Shown here piece after piece: positions 25,231 through 33,649 of a stretch of DNA of 64,000 nt. Each line of letters opens with the position of its first letter. Within the stretch, counting starts at the first letter, position 1. A program made the position numbers and the translations under genes. The stretch covers positions 49,088 to 113,087 of the forward strand of contig JBEKDA010000023.1 in the NCBI GenBank assembly GCA_050014595.1, in the 5' to 3' direction. The notes under the pieces were generated by a model. That model had not been told where the DNA came from. It made no database searches and was given only the letters and a program-made list of their open reading frames with translations. Source of the stretch: PALSA-129 sp050014595. GTDB taxonomy: Bacteria > Acidobacteriota > Terriglobia > Bryobacterales > Bryobacteraceae.

Positions 25231-26847
25231 ATGGGACTCCTGGTGTGCCGTCCCGGCGCTTACGCATCCGCCGGCAGTGCGGCCTGCGCGGCGTGTCACC
25301 AGGCGATTTACGACAGTTACAAAGCCACCCCCATGGCGGCAAGCAGCGGCCCGACAGGCAGCGGTCTGATCCAGGAGAGGTTCGACCGCGCCGCCTTCGA
25401 TAACCAGCCAACGGGCTTCCGTTACCGGATCCATCAGAACCGCGGCGCGTACTTCGTCGAGTTCGTGAAGCCGGACGGAACGCTTCGTGGCGCCAAAGCG
25501 CTTCCGTACTTTGTCGGATCCGGTGCGATCGCCCGCAGCTACCTTCTGGCGGATGACGGCTACCTCTTCGAGGCGCCCGTGGCTTATTACTCGGGAACCG
25601 GGAAGTGGAACCTCGCTCCCAACTACGAAACCTATGCATATCCCTATTTGACCCGGCCCGCCGCGCCCGCATGCCTGACCTGCCATGCGAGCTTCCTCAA
25701 GACAGTGGCGCAGACGCAGAACCGTTATGGCGCGCTCCCGTTTGGGGAAGGCGGTATTGCCTGCGAACGGTGTCACGGTCCTGGAGAATCGCACATTCGG
25801 AAGATGACATTGGGAAGCCGTGAGGGCGGGGCCGCCATCCTGAATCCGGCGAAGCTCGACGCGGAACGGCGTGACAGCATCTGCTCGCAGTGCCACCTGA
25901 CGGGCGAAGTCCGGGTGATGCGGGCGGGGCGCGACTGGCAGTCGTTTCAGGCAGGCGGCCGGCTGTACGATACGCTCACGGTCTTCGTCCGGTCCGGCAC
26001 GAGTCCCGGAATGAAAGTGACCAGCCATGTCGAGAAGCTGGCGCAGAGCGCCTGCAAACGTGCCTCCGGGGATCGCCTGTGGTGCGGCACGTGCCACGAT
26101 CCGCACGTGGTACCGAAGCCAGCCGAGCGCGCCGCCTGGTTCCGGCAGAAATGCCTGAGCTGTCACGATTCGGGCGCCTGCCGGGAGACCAAAGCGGCGC
26201 GCGCCCGCCGTCAGGACGATTGCACCGCCTGCCACATGACCAAGAGCCCGGTGGTGGACGCCCAACACGTAGTGTACACGGATCATTCGATTCCGCGCCG
26301 GCCGCGCATCTCCGAGGCTGCGCCCCCGCGGGACGCCGGCCTGGTGGTCTTTGGAGGCGGCCGCGCAGAGCCCAGAGACATCTCGCTCGCGTACGCCATC
26401 GCGGCCTCGCGAACACGTGACCCCGTATTTCAATCTCGGGCCATGACATTGCTTCAGGAAGCCGAACACAATTCCCCTGACGATGCCGAAGTGCTGCTCT
26501 ACCTGGCTGAACTCTATCGCAACAGCAACCAGGAAGACCAGGCGGTTCCCCTCTATCAGCGGGCTATACGACTCGATCCAACGCAAGTGACGGCGTCCGT
26601 CGGCCTGGGCGGGATCATGATGCAGCGGGGTCAGGACGCGGAGGCCATCCGCCTCTGGCAGGATGCACTTTCCAAGAACGGCGGTCTGGAGCTCGTGCGC
26701 ATTAACATGGCGATGGCTCAGTGGCGTAGCGGCGACCTCCGCTCGGCCGAATCCAGCCTGGTCAGGGCCATCGAGCTGAATCCCGGGTTTGCGACTCCCG
26801 TGGATTTGCTGCAACGGTTGAGGCAGCAACTCCGCCAGGCGCACTGA
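25231..26847 (+). CDS. Heptahaem cytochrome with C-terminal TPR repeats
   Basis: The ~538-residue protein has seven CxxCH motifs (CAACH, CLTCH, CERCH, CSQCH, CGTCH, CLSCH, CTACH) in a cytochrome c554-like arrangement. TPR helices follow over the last ~140 residues (AEVLLYLAELYRNSNQEDQA, QVTASVGLGGIMMQRGQDAE). ATG 25231 leaves a signal sequence without basic residues. The frame is open upstream to a GGAGG at 25184, and an ATT at 25192 would add TVARSSRFCVYA, giving a proper signal peptide; a rare start codon is therefore possible. It is divergent from the Tat-exported hydrolase and abuts the convergent GH2 gene with a TGATCA shared-stop arrangement. Likely a periplasmic electron carrier on a protein-docking scaffold. 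Confidence 0.85.
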   Translation: MGLLVCRPGAYASAGSAACAACHQAIYDSYKATPMAASSGPTGSGLIQERFDRAAFDNQPTGFRYRIHQNRGAYFVEFVKPDGTLRGAKALPYFVGSGAIARSYLLADDGYLFEAPVAYYSGTGKWNLAPNYETYAYPYLTRPAAPACLTCHASFLKTVAQTQNRYGALPFGEGGIACERCHGPGESHIRKMTLGSREGGAAILNPAKLDAERRDSICSQCHLTGEVRVMRAGRDWQSFQAGGRLYDTLTVFVRSGTSPGMKVTSHVEKLAQSACKRASGDRLWCGTCHDPHVVPKPAERAAWFRQKCLSCHDSGACRETKAARARRQDDCTACHMTKSPVVDAQHVVYTDHSIPRRPRISEAAPPRDAGLVVFGGGRAEPRDISLAYAIAASRTRDPVFQSRAMTLLQEAEHNSPDDAEVLLYLAELYRNSNQEDQAVPLYQRAIRLDPTQVTASVGLGGIMMQRGQDAEAIRLWQDALSKNGGLELVRINMAMAQWRSGDLRSAESSLVRAIELNPGFATPVDLLQRLRQQLRQAH

Positions 26848-29457
26848 TCACGCTTTCGTCGAGATGGTCACGGCAGCGGGTTTGAGACCCGGCGATGTGG
26901 CTGTGACGCGAATCTGCCCTCCGTTGGCAGTGGACTGCACAATCGCCAGGCACATACCGTGGGAGGCCTTCCTGATTTTGCCCTTGAAGTCGGCCGTCAT
27001 GTCGGCCATGTTGCCGTTGTCCACGCCGATCAGCTTTCCTTCGCCCTGGACCTCGAACGTGACTTCGTTGTCGGCATCCGGATGGAGCCGGCCCTGGGCG
27101 TCAAACACCTTGACGGTAATGTGCGACACGTCGCGCCGGTCGGCACGGATGGCGGCGCGGTCCACGGACAGGTCGATCGAGGCGGGATCTCCGGTAGTCG
27201 AAACCTCCACCTCCGCGGCCACCTTTCCGCCTTTCATCCCGACCGCCTTGAGAGCGCCGGGTTCGTAGGGCACGTCCCAGGAGAGGTGCAGGTCGTTAGT
27301 GGTCCGTACGGCGCCCTGTGGCACGGGCGCGGATTGTCCATAGCGACCCTGCATGCCGTATCGAGGGAAGGCGTAGCCTTTGACACCCACCGATTTCCCG
27401 TTGACGAACAGCTCCACGCTGTCGCAATTGGTGTAACAGGTAACTGGCAGGAACTGGCCTTCGCGACCCTTCCAGTTCCAGTGCGGGGAAACGTGCAGCA
27501 CAGGCTTGTCCGTCCACTCGCTCTGGTAGAAGTAGTAGCCGTCCTTGGGGAAACCGCAACTGTCAATGACGCCCGAAGTGGCGCCCCTCGACGTCCCGCC
27601 GGCTTCACCCAGGTAGTCAATGCCCGTCCACATGAAGTCACCGGCCACGTAATCGTGGGTGCGCACGAAGCGCCACAATTCCTCGGTGTCCAGGCCGCGG
27701 GTGCCGCCGCGTCCACCGCCAAATCCGCCCCTTCCCGGGGCTCCGCCGCGTCCGGCGCCGGCAGCGGGTGCTGCACCCGGAGGAGGAGGCGGCGGCGGTG
27801 GCGGCGCCTGCGCCTGACCCGGAGCCGCAGGCAACATCCCGCGGTACTCACCGCGCGGCCCACCCATGCCGGAGCTCTCGGTCCCGATCATGCGCCAGTT
27901 GGGATGCGCGGCCTTGTCGACGCTGTAGTACAGCTCCCGGCGTTCCCGCCAGCGGTCCGCGTAGTTATAGCCCACAATGTCCAGCAGGCCCAGAAACTCC
28001 GGAGAAGCAGCCCTCGGCTCCGCGGCAATCTGGTCGCAGCCGGCCGTGACCGGGCGTGTGGGATCCTCGCGATGGAAGATGCCGATCAGTTCGCGCAGAA
28101 TCTCCACCCCGTGTTCGCTGAGCTGGTCGCCGATTTCGTTGCCGCAGCTCCACAGCGCGACGGAAGGATGATTGCGGTCGCGGCGCACGAAATCCGTTAC
28201 GTCGCGTTCATGCCACTCGTCGTAGTTTCGAGAATAGCCGTTGCCGCGGACCTGCCCCTTACCGGCTTTCCACTCATCGAAAGCCTCGTTCATCACCAGG
28301 AAGCCCATACGGTCGCAGAGATCCAAAAACTCGGGTGCGGGGGGATTGTGGCTGGTGCGGATGGCGTTGCAGCCCATGTCCCGCAGGATTTCAAAGCGGC
28401 GCTCCCAGACGCGCTCGGGTACGGCGGACCCGACAGAGCCCGCGTCGTGGTGCAGGCAGACACCATTCAGCTTGACGTGCTCGCCGTTCAGCAGGAATCC
28501 GCGGTCGGCATCGAAGAGTGCTTCGCGAACGCCCAAAGGCGTCTCGTATTCGTCCACCGTCTGCTGGCCCACTCGCACAGTGCTGCGCAGCTTGTAGAGG
28601 TATGGCGCGGCCACGCTCCAGAGGTTGGGCTTATCCATGGCCATCTGCTGCGAAAATTCGTACTCGGCGTTAGGTCCGATTTCCTGAGAAATCTCCGCCG
28701 TCTGTACCACCTTGCCGTCACGATCCACGATCGCGCTGGTCAGTGTGCAGGTGGCGGCAGCCGATCTCTCGTTGCGCACCTGTGTCCGGACATGAACAGT
28801 GGCGGCCTCCTTGGACACTCGCGGCGTGGTCACAAACGTTCCCCAATGGGCCACATGGACCGGATTCACCGCCACCAACCAGGTGTGCCTGTAGATGCCC
28901 GAGCCGGAATACCAGCGCGAGGCGGGCTGGAGCGAGTTATCCACTTTCACGGCAACCACGTTCTCGCCGCCGGCGTTCAGGTGCGGGGTGAGGTCGTAGG
29001 CAAAGCTGATGTAGCCGAACGGACGCTTCCCGAGGTATTGGCCGTTGATCCAGACCTCGCTGTTCTGATAGACCCCATCGAACTCGACGGATACCTTGCG
29101 GTCTTTAGACGACGCCGGCAGGCGGAAGTGCTTGCGATACCAGCCGATGCCGGTAGGGGCGAAGCCGCCCGAGCCGCCGCTCGGCTCGGTGGTGGCAAAG
29201 GGTCCCTCGACACTCCAATCGTGCGGCAGGTCGAGGCTGCGCCAGTTGGTATCGGCGAAACCAGGCTGCTGCGCGCCAGGGGCATCGCCCTTGTAAAACT
29301 TCCAGCCGAAGTCGAAGGAGTCGCGTATGCGCGCCGCCGCCTCGGGGGTCTGGGCAATCAACTGGCCGGCGGAGTTGAAGGCCGAAGCCAGAGCCGCCAC
29401 TCCCAGCGCCTGGCCGAGCAGGCCGCGGCGCGTCATCGAATCGTTTGAATGAGTCAC
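26848..29457 (-). CDS. Tat-exported GH2 beta-galactosidase-type enzyme with Pro/Gly-rich insertion
   Basis: The 869-residue protein has an N-terminal export signal with twin arginine (MTRRGLLGQALGVAALASAF). The GH2 domains follow: jelly-roll (DTNWRSLDLPHDWSVEGPFA, VYQNSEVWINGQYLGKRPFG), Ig-like domain and TIM barrel (LLNGEHVKLNGVCLHHDAG, GCNAIRTSHNPPAPEFLDLC). The acid/base is in WSCGNEIGDQ (~441) and the nucleophile in IGTESSGMG (~526). A low-complexity stretch of proline then glycine/arginine (about residues 542-585) interrupts the barrel after the nucleophile. C-terminal beta domains are typical of bacterial GH2. GTG 29457 follows AGGAAAG with good spacing. No copy of the 18-bp palindrome precedes it. 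Confidence 0.88.
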   Translation of the reverse strand: MTHSNDSMTRRGLLGQALGVAALASAFNSAGQLIAQTPEAAARIRDSFDFGWKFYKGDAPGAQQPGFADTNWRSLDLPHDWSVEGPFATTEPSGGSGGFAPTGIGWYRKHFRLPASSKDRKVSVEFDGVYQNSEVWINGQYLGKRPFGYISFAYDLTPHLNAGGENVVAVKVDNSLQPASRWYSGSGIYRHTWLVAVNPVHVAHWGTFVTTPRVSKEAATVHVRTQVRNERSAAATCTLTSAIVDRDGKVVQTAEISQEIGPNAEYEFSQQMAMDKPNLWSVAAPYLYKLRSTVRVGQQTVDEYETPLGVREALFDADRGFLLNGEHVKLNGVCLHHDAGSVGSAVPERVWERRFEILRDMGCNAIRTSHNPPAPEFLDLCDRMGFLVMNEAFDEWKAGKGQVRGNGYSRNYDEWHERDVTDFVRRDRNHPSVALWSCGNEIGDQLSEHGVEILRELIGIFHREDPTRPVTAGCDQIAAEPRAASPEFLGLLDIVGYNYADRWRERRELYYSVDKAAHPNWRMIGTESSGMGGPRGEYRGMLPAAPGQAQAPPPPPPPPPGAAPAAGAGRGGAPGRGGFGGGRGGTRGLDTEELWRFVRTHDYVAGDFMWTGIDYLGEAGGTSRGATSGVIDSCGFPKDGYYFYQSEWTDKPVLHVSPHWNWKGREGQFLPVTCYTNCDSVELFVNGKSVGVKGYAFPRYGMQGRYGQSAPVPQGAVRTTNDLHLSWDVPYEPGALKAVGMKGGKVAAEVEVSTTGDPASIDLSVDRAAIRADRRDVSHITVKVFDAQGRLHPDADNEVTFEVQGEGKLIGVDNGNMADMTADFKGKIRKASHGMCLAIVQSTANGGQIRVTATSPGLKPAAVTISTKA

Positions 29458-29490
29458 AGCTTTCCTTTCTAGTATCTTGCAGCCGAGCTT

Positions 29491-29609
29491 GTGGGGCGGG
29501 GCAGGCAATCTTGCCTTGCAGCCGCCTTTCAGGCGGCTCTTTCGGCCCCGGCTCGAATCCTCGCACGCGCCGGCTGAAAGCCGGCGGCAGCCAAGATTGG
29601 CTGCCCCAC
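29491..29609. repeat. Palindromic intergenic element of ~119 bp
   Basis: Imperfect outer inverted repeats (GGGGCAGGCAATCTTGCC near 29498 and GGCAGCCAAGATTGGCTGCC at 29585-29604) enclose two small hairpins: AGCCGCCT-TTC-AGGCGGCT (29520-29538) and GCCGGCT-GAA-AGCCGGC (29569-29585). It lies between two minus-strand hydrolase genes and shares the GTGGGGC edge with other repeats in the window. Confidence 0.75.
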
Positions 29610-29617
29610 TTTATTCC

Positions 29618-31735
29618 TTAACGCCGCCGGACCGAAACCACGTACCACGTGGTGACGGGATCACCGATGGGAAGCACCCATCCGTCGGCGGTTTTCTTCG
29701 CTTGGATTTCGTTGCCGATGGGCTTTCCCGAGCCATCCAACGCCGCCGCGCTCACTGCGCTTGCTCCTTGGACATTGCGTAGCGTAACCGTGCCGGCAAC
29801 CGGCTCGATGAGCGTTGGCGAATGGCCTTGTCCGCCGCGGCCTAATCCGCTGTGGGCATCGTTCCATTTCTGGTCGGTATTGGCCACGCGCGAGCCCGCG
29901 GTGAGCAGCATCTTGTCGGCCCGCGCCAGCGGCTTCTCATCCATGGAAGCCAGCACGATGGTCGCGAAGTTGTTGGTGATGTCGGCTCCGAGATTCTTCA
30001 AGCTTTTGTGGTTCGCTTTGATGAATCCGATGAGGGCCTGGGTGCGGTCGGTCTCTACCGTCACCAGCCCCGTTTTCGCGTCAGAGGTATACCAGGTTAG
30101 CTCCTTCGTATCCGAGACGATCGGGTTGCCATCGGTCGCAGTGAGTTTCGCGGTCGGCGGGCCGTCGAACGATTTTGTGCGAACCCCGTGCTCCAGCGGT
30201 AACGACAACGGGAAGCCGGGCGTGAAGTAGGGCTGCTCGCTCCCAGGCCGCAATCCGGCTGGCAGCAGTCCGGCATCCAGTACCTGTTGGGTGGAATACG
30301 TCCTTTCCACCGTTTGCCGCGCCGGCTTGATGTCACCGCGCAGAAACATCAGCGCTCCTACCGGCATTTCGGTCATGCGGACCGGGTCGAGCGAAAGGTC
30401 GAAAGGGTCGCCGACGTAGGGCTTCCAGGCAGGGTCCTTCTTTGGCTCGAAAGTGTACATGATGACCATGTCCCAGTCCTGGAAGCCGGCGTAGGCCGCG
30501 ATGATGGGAATTCCTTCGCTGGCGTACTCGTTGGGAAACGGATGGTTGGTCTCGCTGACCGTGTACGGCTTGCCGGCAAAGGCCGTGCGCGAAAGCTGCA
30601 CAACGGTCGAATGCAGAGGATCGTTGACCATAGGCACGTTGTCTACGCCGACATATTGATTCCAATAGATATGACCGTCCAGGATGTCCAGCTTGGAGAG
30701 GCTGGTCAGCATGACCCACGGCGGGCCGCTATGCCCGTGGTCGGCAGTCCCGATGAGGGGCTGCTTCACGCCCAAATCCCGCAGGTATGTCTTCATGTCC
30801 TGATAGAACTTGTTTTCCAGGTCCATGAAGAAGCGAACCTCGGTTTCGTAACGGTCCTTCGGCGCCGTCGCCCTTGCATTGCCGGCTAGGCGGGGAATGA
30901 GCGCATCGCCCTGGACCCCTGCTTCCTCGCGGAGCTTCTGCAACTGGTCGGGTGTGAGGTTGGTTTTCAGCCAGGTGCTGTAGAGGGCGTCCAACTCGTC
31001 TCCGTAGAATTTCGACGGCGGGTTGTAGCCCTGGCCGATGCCGTTCTCGTTCAGGATCTCGACGATGGCAATCGCCGGTTCCTTGCGGTATTCCGTCTTG
31101 GTGTAAGGATTGACGTGTGTCAGCAGGTTGCGGGCGTACTCTTTCTCCAACTCGATGATGCGTTTGTCGAAGAGCGTAACGCTCTTCGCCCGCTGCAGGC
31201 GGTTGGCGTCCGGCACGCCGTCGCCTTCCTTGAAGACACGCCCAACGTTGAGGTTCAGGTCCATGTAGATGCCGTTCTTCTTGAGCTCGGAGACCAGGAA
31301 GTCCAGCCGGTCGAGCTGCTGCGCATCGAAGGAGCGGGTATCGTCCTTGCTGCCGTCGACAATGCCGGTGGGAGCCCACTTGTCCAGGAAATGCAGGCGG
31401 ACGATGTTGACGCCATAGCGGGCCAGGGTGGCGGCCCACATGGGAGTATCTTCTTTCGGTGGCAGTTCGATCGAGCCGGGACTCCAGTCGGTGAGGTGGA
31501 CGCCCCAAAAGCGGATGCGCTGGCCGTTGGGCTTGACCAGGTGCCCGCCCTGAATGCGGATGTAGCCGTCCTTTCCCGCCGGAGCGTCATGCAGGAACGA
31601 AACATCCGCCGGCGAGCGAGACGCCGCGCGGTGGTCCATCACGTAAGGCTTCAGCAGGCCGTCGTCCCATGGAGCCTGAGCGAAGCAGGCCAAGGGAAGC
31701 GAGATCAGAGCAGCGACAACCGGGATCGGCGTCAA
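29618..31735 (-). CDS. Secreted GH5/cellulase-type glycoside hydrolase
   Basis: The 705-residue protein begins with a signal peptide (MTPIPVVAALISLPLACFAQ). The TIM barrel (residues ~60-470) shows VKPNGQRIRFWGVHLTDWSP, ARYGVNIVRLHFLDKW, the acid/base Glu230 in VEILNENG and the probable nucleophile Glu395 in YTVSETNHPFP. The C-terminal ~230 residues are beta-rich and include a conserved-looking DGNPIVSDTKELTWYTSD. The start is TTG 31735 with AGGGA about 5 nt upstream. Palindrome B ends 60 bp before it, and TAAAAT lies 21 nt from the palindrome, so it appears to belong to the same regulon as the receptor and GH35. Exact substrate unknown. Confidence 0.87.
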   Translation of the reverse strand: MTPIPVVAALISLPLACFAQAPWDDGLLKPYVMDHRAASRSPADVSFLHDAPAGKDGYIRIQGGHLVKPNGQRIRFWGVHLTDWSPGSIELPPKEDTPMWAATLARYGVNIVRLHFLDKWAPTGIVDGSKDDTRSFDAQQLDRLDFLVSELKKNGIYMDLNLNVGRVFKEGDGVPDANRLQRAKSVTLFDKRIIELEKEYARNLLTHVNPYTKTEYRKEPAIAIVEILNENGIGQGYNPPSKFYGDELDALYSTWLKTNLTPDQLQKLREEAGVQGDALIPRLAGNARATAPKDRYETEVRFFMDLENKFYQDMKTYLRDLGVKQPLIGTADHGHSGPPWVMLTSLSKLDILDGHIYWNQYVGVDNVPMVNDPLHSTVVQLSRTAFAGKPYTVSETNHPFPNEYASEGIPIIAAYAGFQDWDMVIMYTFEPKKDPAWKPYVGDPFDLSLDPVRMTEMPVGALMFLRGDIKPARQTVERTYSTQQVLDAGLLPAGLRPGSEQPYFTPGFPLSLPLEHGVRTKSFDGPPTAKLTATDGNPIVSDTKELTWYTSDAKTGLVTVETDRTQALIGFIKANHKSLKNLGADITNNFATIVLASMDEKPLARADKMLLTAGSRVANTDQKWNDAHSGLGRGGQGHSPTLIEPVAGTVTLRNVQGASAVSAAALDGSGKPIGNEIQAKKTADGWVLPIGDPVTTWYVVSVRRR

Positions 31736-31795
31736 GAGGTCCCTTTCGACACAGAAACGGATGACAAGATTTTAGTGCTAAACAGCCTGGAAAGA

Positions 31796-31813
31796 ATCCA
31801 CCTAAAGTAGGAT
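31796..31813 (-). promoter_or_regulatory. Regulon palindrome, site B (GH5-like gene)
   Basis: ATCCACCTAAAGTAGGAT, identical to site C. In the direction of the gene it is followed after exactly 21 nt by TAAAAT (31769-31774), predicting a transcript start near 31762 and a leader of ~27 nt. Confidence 0.75.
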
Positions 31814-31893
31814 CGGGCGGGTGGGCTATCCGTGCGTGTAAGCCTTGTGTTTACAATGCCAGACGACTGCAAGCGGGCGTGCTGTCACCCGAA

Positions 31894-31925
31894 GGTTGCA
31901 GATTCGAATCCTACCTGGGGAGCCA
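31894..31925 (+). other. tRNA 3'-end-like fragment (possible attachment-site remnant)
   Basis: The stretch contains GATTCGAATCC, the hallmark T-loop sequence, followed by an acceptor-like CTGGGGAG and CCA. No matching 5' acceptor strand (CCCCAG) occurs within 100 bp upstream, the T-stem has mismatches, and no good anticodon arm can be folded. It therefore looks like the 3' part of a tRNA, as left by integrative elements, located just beyond a toxin-antitoxin pair. Confidence 0.5.
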
Positions 31926-31948
31926 AGCGCGTGTGGCACGGCTCTGTG

Positions 31949-32284
31949 TTATCCGAGTTGCATGATCTGCCTGAGGCCGTCCTCCAGTGCCGCCATCTCT
32001 TCCGTTGTGACTACGCCCAGCCGACTACGCAGTCGTTCCTTTGCAACCGCTCGGATTTGGTCACTCACAGCTACCGCAGGGTGCCCATCACAGGAGATCG
32101 GGATCAGGATCGGCGGGCTGGCCTTCGCCGAACTCGACAGCGGGACAACGATCACCGTCCTTCGCCTTTCATTTAGCACCTTCACCGAAATCACAACGCA
32201 GGGACGTGTCTTGCGAATCTCCGAACCGAGCGTCGGATCCAGCGATACCCACCAGATATCACCTCGCTCCGGGATCACTTCCAT
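31949..32284 (-). CDS. MazF/PemK-type toxin endoribonuclease
   Basis: The 111-residue protein matches the MazF family: PERGDIWWVSLDPTLGSEIR at the N-terminus, KTRPCVVISVKVLN, TVIVVPLSSS, and SDQIRAVAKERLRSRLGVVT. Such toxins cut mRNA at specific short sequences when freed from the antitoxin. Its ATG overlaps the antitoxin stop by about 10 nt, the usual coupling. The N-terminal Gly-Asp-Ile/Val-Trp and Pro-x-Val segments are intact, so it is probably functional. Confidence 0.9.
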   Translation of the reverse strand: MEVIPERGDIWWVSLDPTLGSEIRKTRPCVVISVKVLNERRRTVIVVPLSSSAKASPPILIPISCDGHPAVAVSDQIRAVAKERLRSRLGVVTTEEMAALEDGLRQIMQLG

Positions 32285-32511
32285 GGCTCCGCCATTTCGT
32301 CGCGGATTCCGTCAAATTCTTTCTCGATTTCGGCCACATCCAGGTCCTGATTCGCAATCTCGCAGGCACGTTTCAACGCAACGTCGCGCTCTTCCAGTCG
32401 CGCAGCCAGGGCCTCACTTACGAAACGCGAGCGGTCGCGTGAGGCAACCCTGCGCAGAAGCTGCACAGCCAACGGCTCAGGTACGCTGAAGGTCATCTTC
32501 CTCATCGCCAT
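32275..32511 (-). CDS. Ribbon-helix-helix-type antitoxin for the MazF toxin
   Basis: The 78-residue protein begins MAMRKMTFSVPEPLAVQLLR, a beta strand plus helix typical of ribbon-helix-helix DNA-binding antitoxins. An acidic, helical C-terminus follows (DLDVAEIEKEFDGIRDEMAE) that would wrap the toxin. It precedes and overlaps the toxin gene. ATG 32511 was chosen because upstream residues (PRPPILAFWYYGI) do not fit the family. It presumably represses its own promoter. Confidence 0.82.
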   Translation of the reverse strand: MAMRKMTFSVPEPLAVQLLRRVASRDRSRFVSEALAARLEERDVALKRACEIANQDLDVAEIEKEFDGIRDEMAEPWK

Positions 32512-32663
32512 AATTCCATAATACCAGAAAGCCAGAATGGGAGGGCGCGGCACGAATCATGTCTTGACGGGACGCCGGGTGCCTCATGCAGCCGCAAGTG
32601 ATTGAATCGGCTGGAACATCGCTCTAACCTCCGGCGGCGGGCATGCCTCCCTGGAACGAACGT

Positions 32664-33590
32664 TCACCACGCCGCCTGCGGGGTAGCCGGCAAAATCGGA
32701 TTGCCCGGCGAATAAACGGCGATGCGGTGATTCGCGAACGAGAGATTGGGGCCATTGGGTATGCGCGGCATGTGGCACGACACGCAGGCAAGGCCAGCCA
32801 CCGGCTGCCGATGCACCTGGTTCGCGTGGCAGGTCTGGCAGCGCACGTCATAAGACGAGGCGTTCTGATCCAGTTGCCGGTGCGGCGAATGGCAGGTCAG
32901 GCAATTCAGGCGGCCGTTGCCGCGGCGGAAGCAGGTGCTGGCGGCCAATCGCAGCGTCTGATCCCTGGCGTTGCGTGCATCGCGCAGGTCGGTAATCTCT
33001 TCCCCCGTTTCGGAATCGGTTCGGTGACACTGACCGCAGAAGCGGTTCATGGCCGCGGCGGTCAGTTGCGCGGGAGTACGGAGCGGGTTGTGGGTGGGAT
33101 CGCTGACGTGCGCGGCGGCGGGACCATGGCAGACTTCGCAACGCACGCCGAGTTCGTGGGGGATGACCTCCTCTTCCTTCCCTAACGACAGCGGGCCGGT
33201 GGAATGGCAAGCGAAGCATTTCAGGAAGCGCGCCGCAGGATCGAAAGTGCGAAAGACGACGCCTTTCTCATCGTGCTGGCCCAGGGTAATTGCGTAGCCG
33301 TTGAGCGATCGATACCACGTCAGTCCGTCTTCGCGATAAGATTCGCGATCGACTCTGGTGACAAACGTAATGGCCTGAAGACCCGCGCCGAAGGCCCAAT
33401 CGCCGCGCTGGGCAGGGGAAGATGGCGCAAGTGCATGGGCGTGCGAGGTATTGGATTGTGACGTGACGTTCGCCGCATGGCAGGGGCGGCAGGCTTCGGC
33501 TCCCGCATAATCGGCGGGGCCGGCAGCGAGCAGGACGCGCATCAGGCAGAGGACTGACAGGGCGGGGCGCATCTTCGGACAACCCATCAT
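32664..33590 (-). CDS. Heptahaem c-type cytochrome (c554-like)
   Basis: The ~308-residue protein has a signal peptide (MRPALSVLCLMRVLLAAGPA) and seven CxxCH motifs (CRPCH, CFACH, CEVCH, CGQCH, CLTCH, CQTCH, CVSCH). The pattern YAGAEACRPCHAANVTSQ and HELGVRCEVCHGPAAAHVSD is like that of cytochrome c554-type proteins and like the 25231 cytochrome, but here without TPR repeats. Starts at 33590, 33587 or 33572 are possible, none with a strong ribosome site. It lies just past the terminator of the receptor gene and so is probably transcribed separately. Role: periplasmic electron transfer, partner unknown. Confidence 0.87.
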   Translation of the reverse strand: MMGCPKMRPALSVLCLMRVLLAAGPADYAGAEACRPCHAANVTSQSNTSHAHALAPSSPAQRGDWAFGAGLQAITFVTRVDRESYREDGLTWYRSLNGYAITLGQHDEKGVVFRTFDPAARFLKCFACHSTGPLSLGKEEEVIPHELGVRCEVCHGPAAAHVSDPTHNPLRTPAQLTAAAMNRFCGQCHRTDSETGEEITDLRDARNARDQTLRLAASTCFRRGNGRLNCLTCHSPHRQLDQNASSYDVRCQTCHANQVHRQPVAGLACVSCHMPRIPNGPNLSFANHRIAVYSPGNPILPATPQAAW

Positions 33591-33598
33591 AAACGACA

Positions 33599-33625
33599 AA
33601 AGGCCCGGCGCGATGCCGGACCTTT
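33599..33625 (-). terminator. Intrinsic terminator after the outer-membrane receptor gene
   Basis: On the minus strand AAAGGtCCGGC-ATCGC-GCCGGgCCTTT forms an 11-bp stem with one mismatch, followed by TGTCGTTT. It lies 25 bp after the receptor stop codon. Confidence 0.75.
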
Positions 33626-33649
33626 GCCGTACTTTACCTGCTGTCTGGT

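Noticed and set aside
26959..29448. Plus-strand open frame of 829 codons
   Set aside because: Fully antisense to the GH2 gene with intact catalytic motifs; no ribosome site or family resemblance.
31830..31925. A complete tRNA gene
   Set aside because: Only the T-loop and acceptor end are present; no D-arm, anticodon arm or 5' acceptor strand could be paired.
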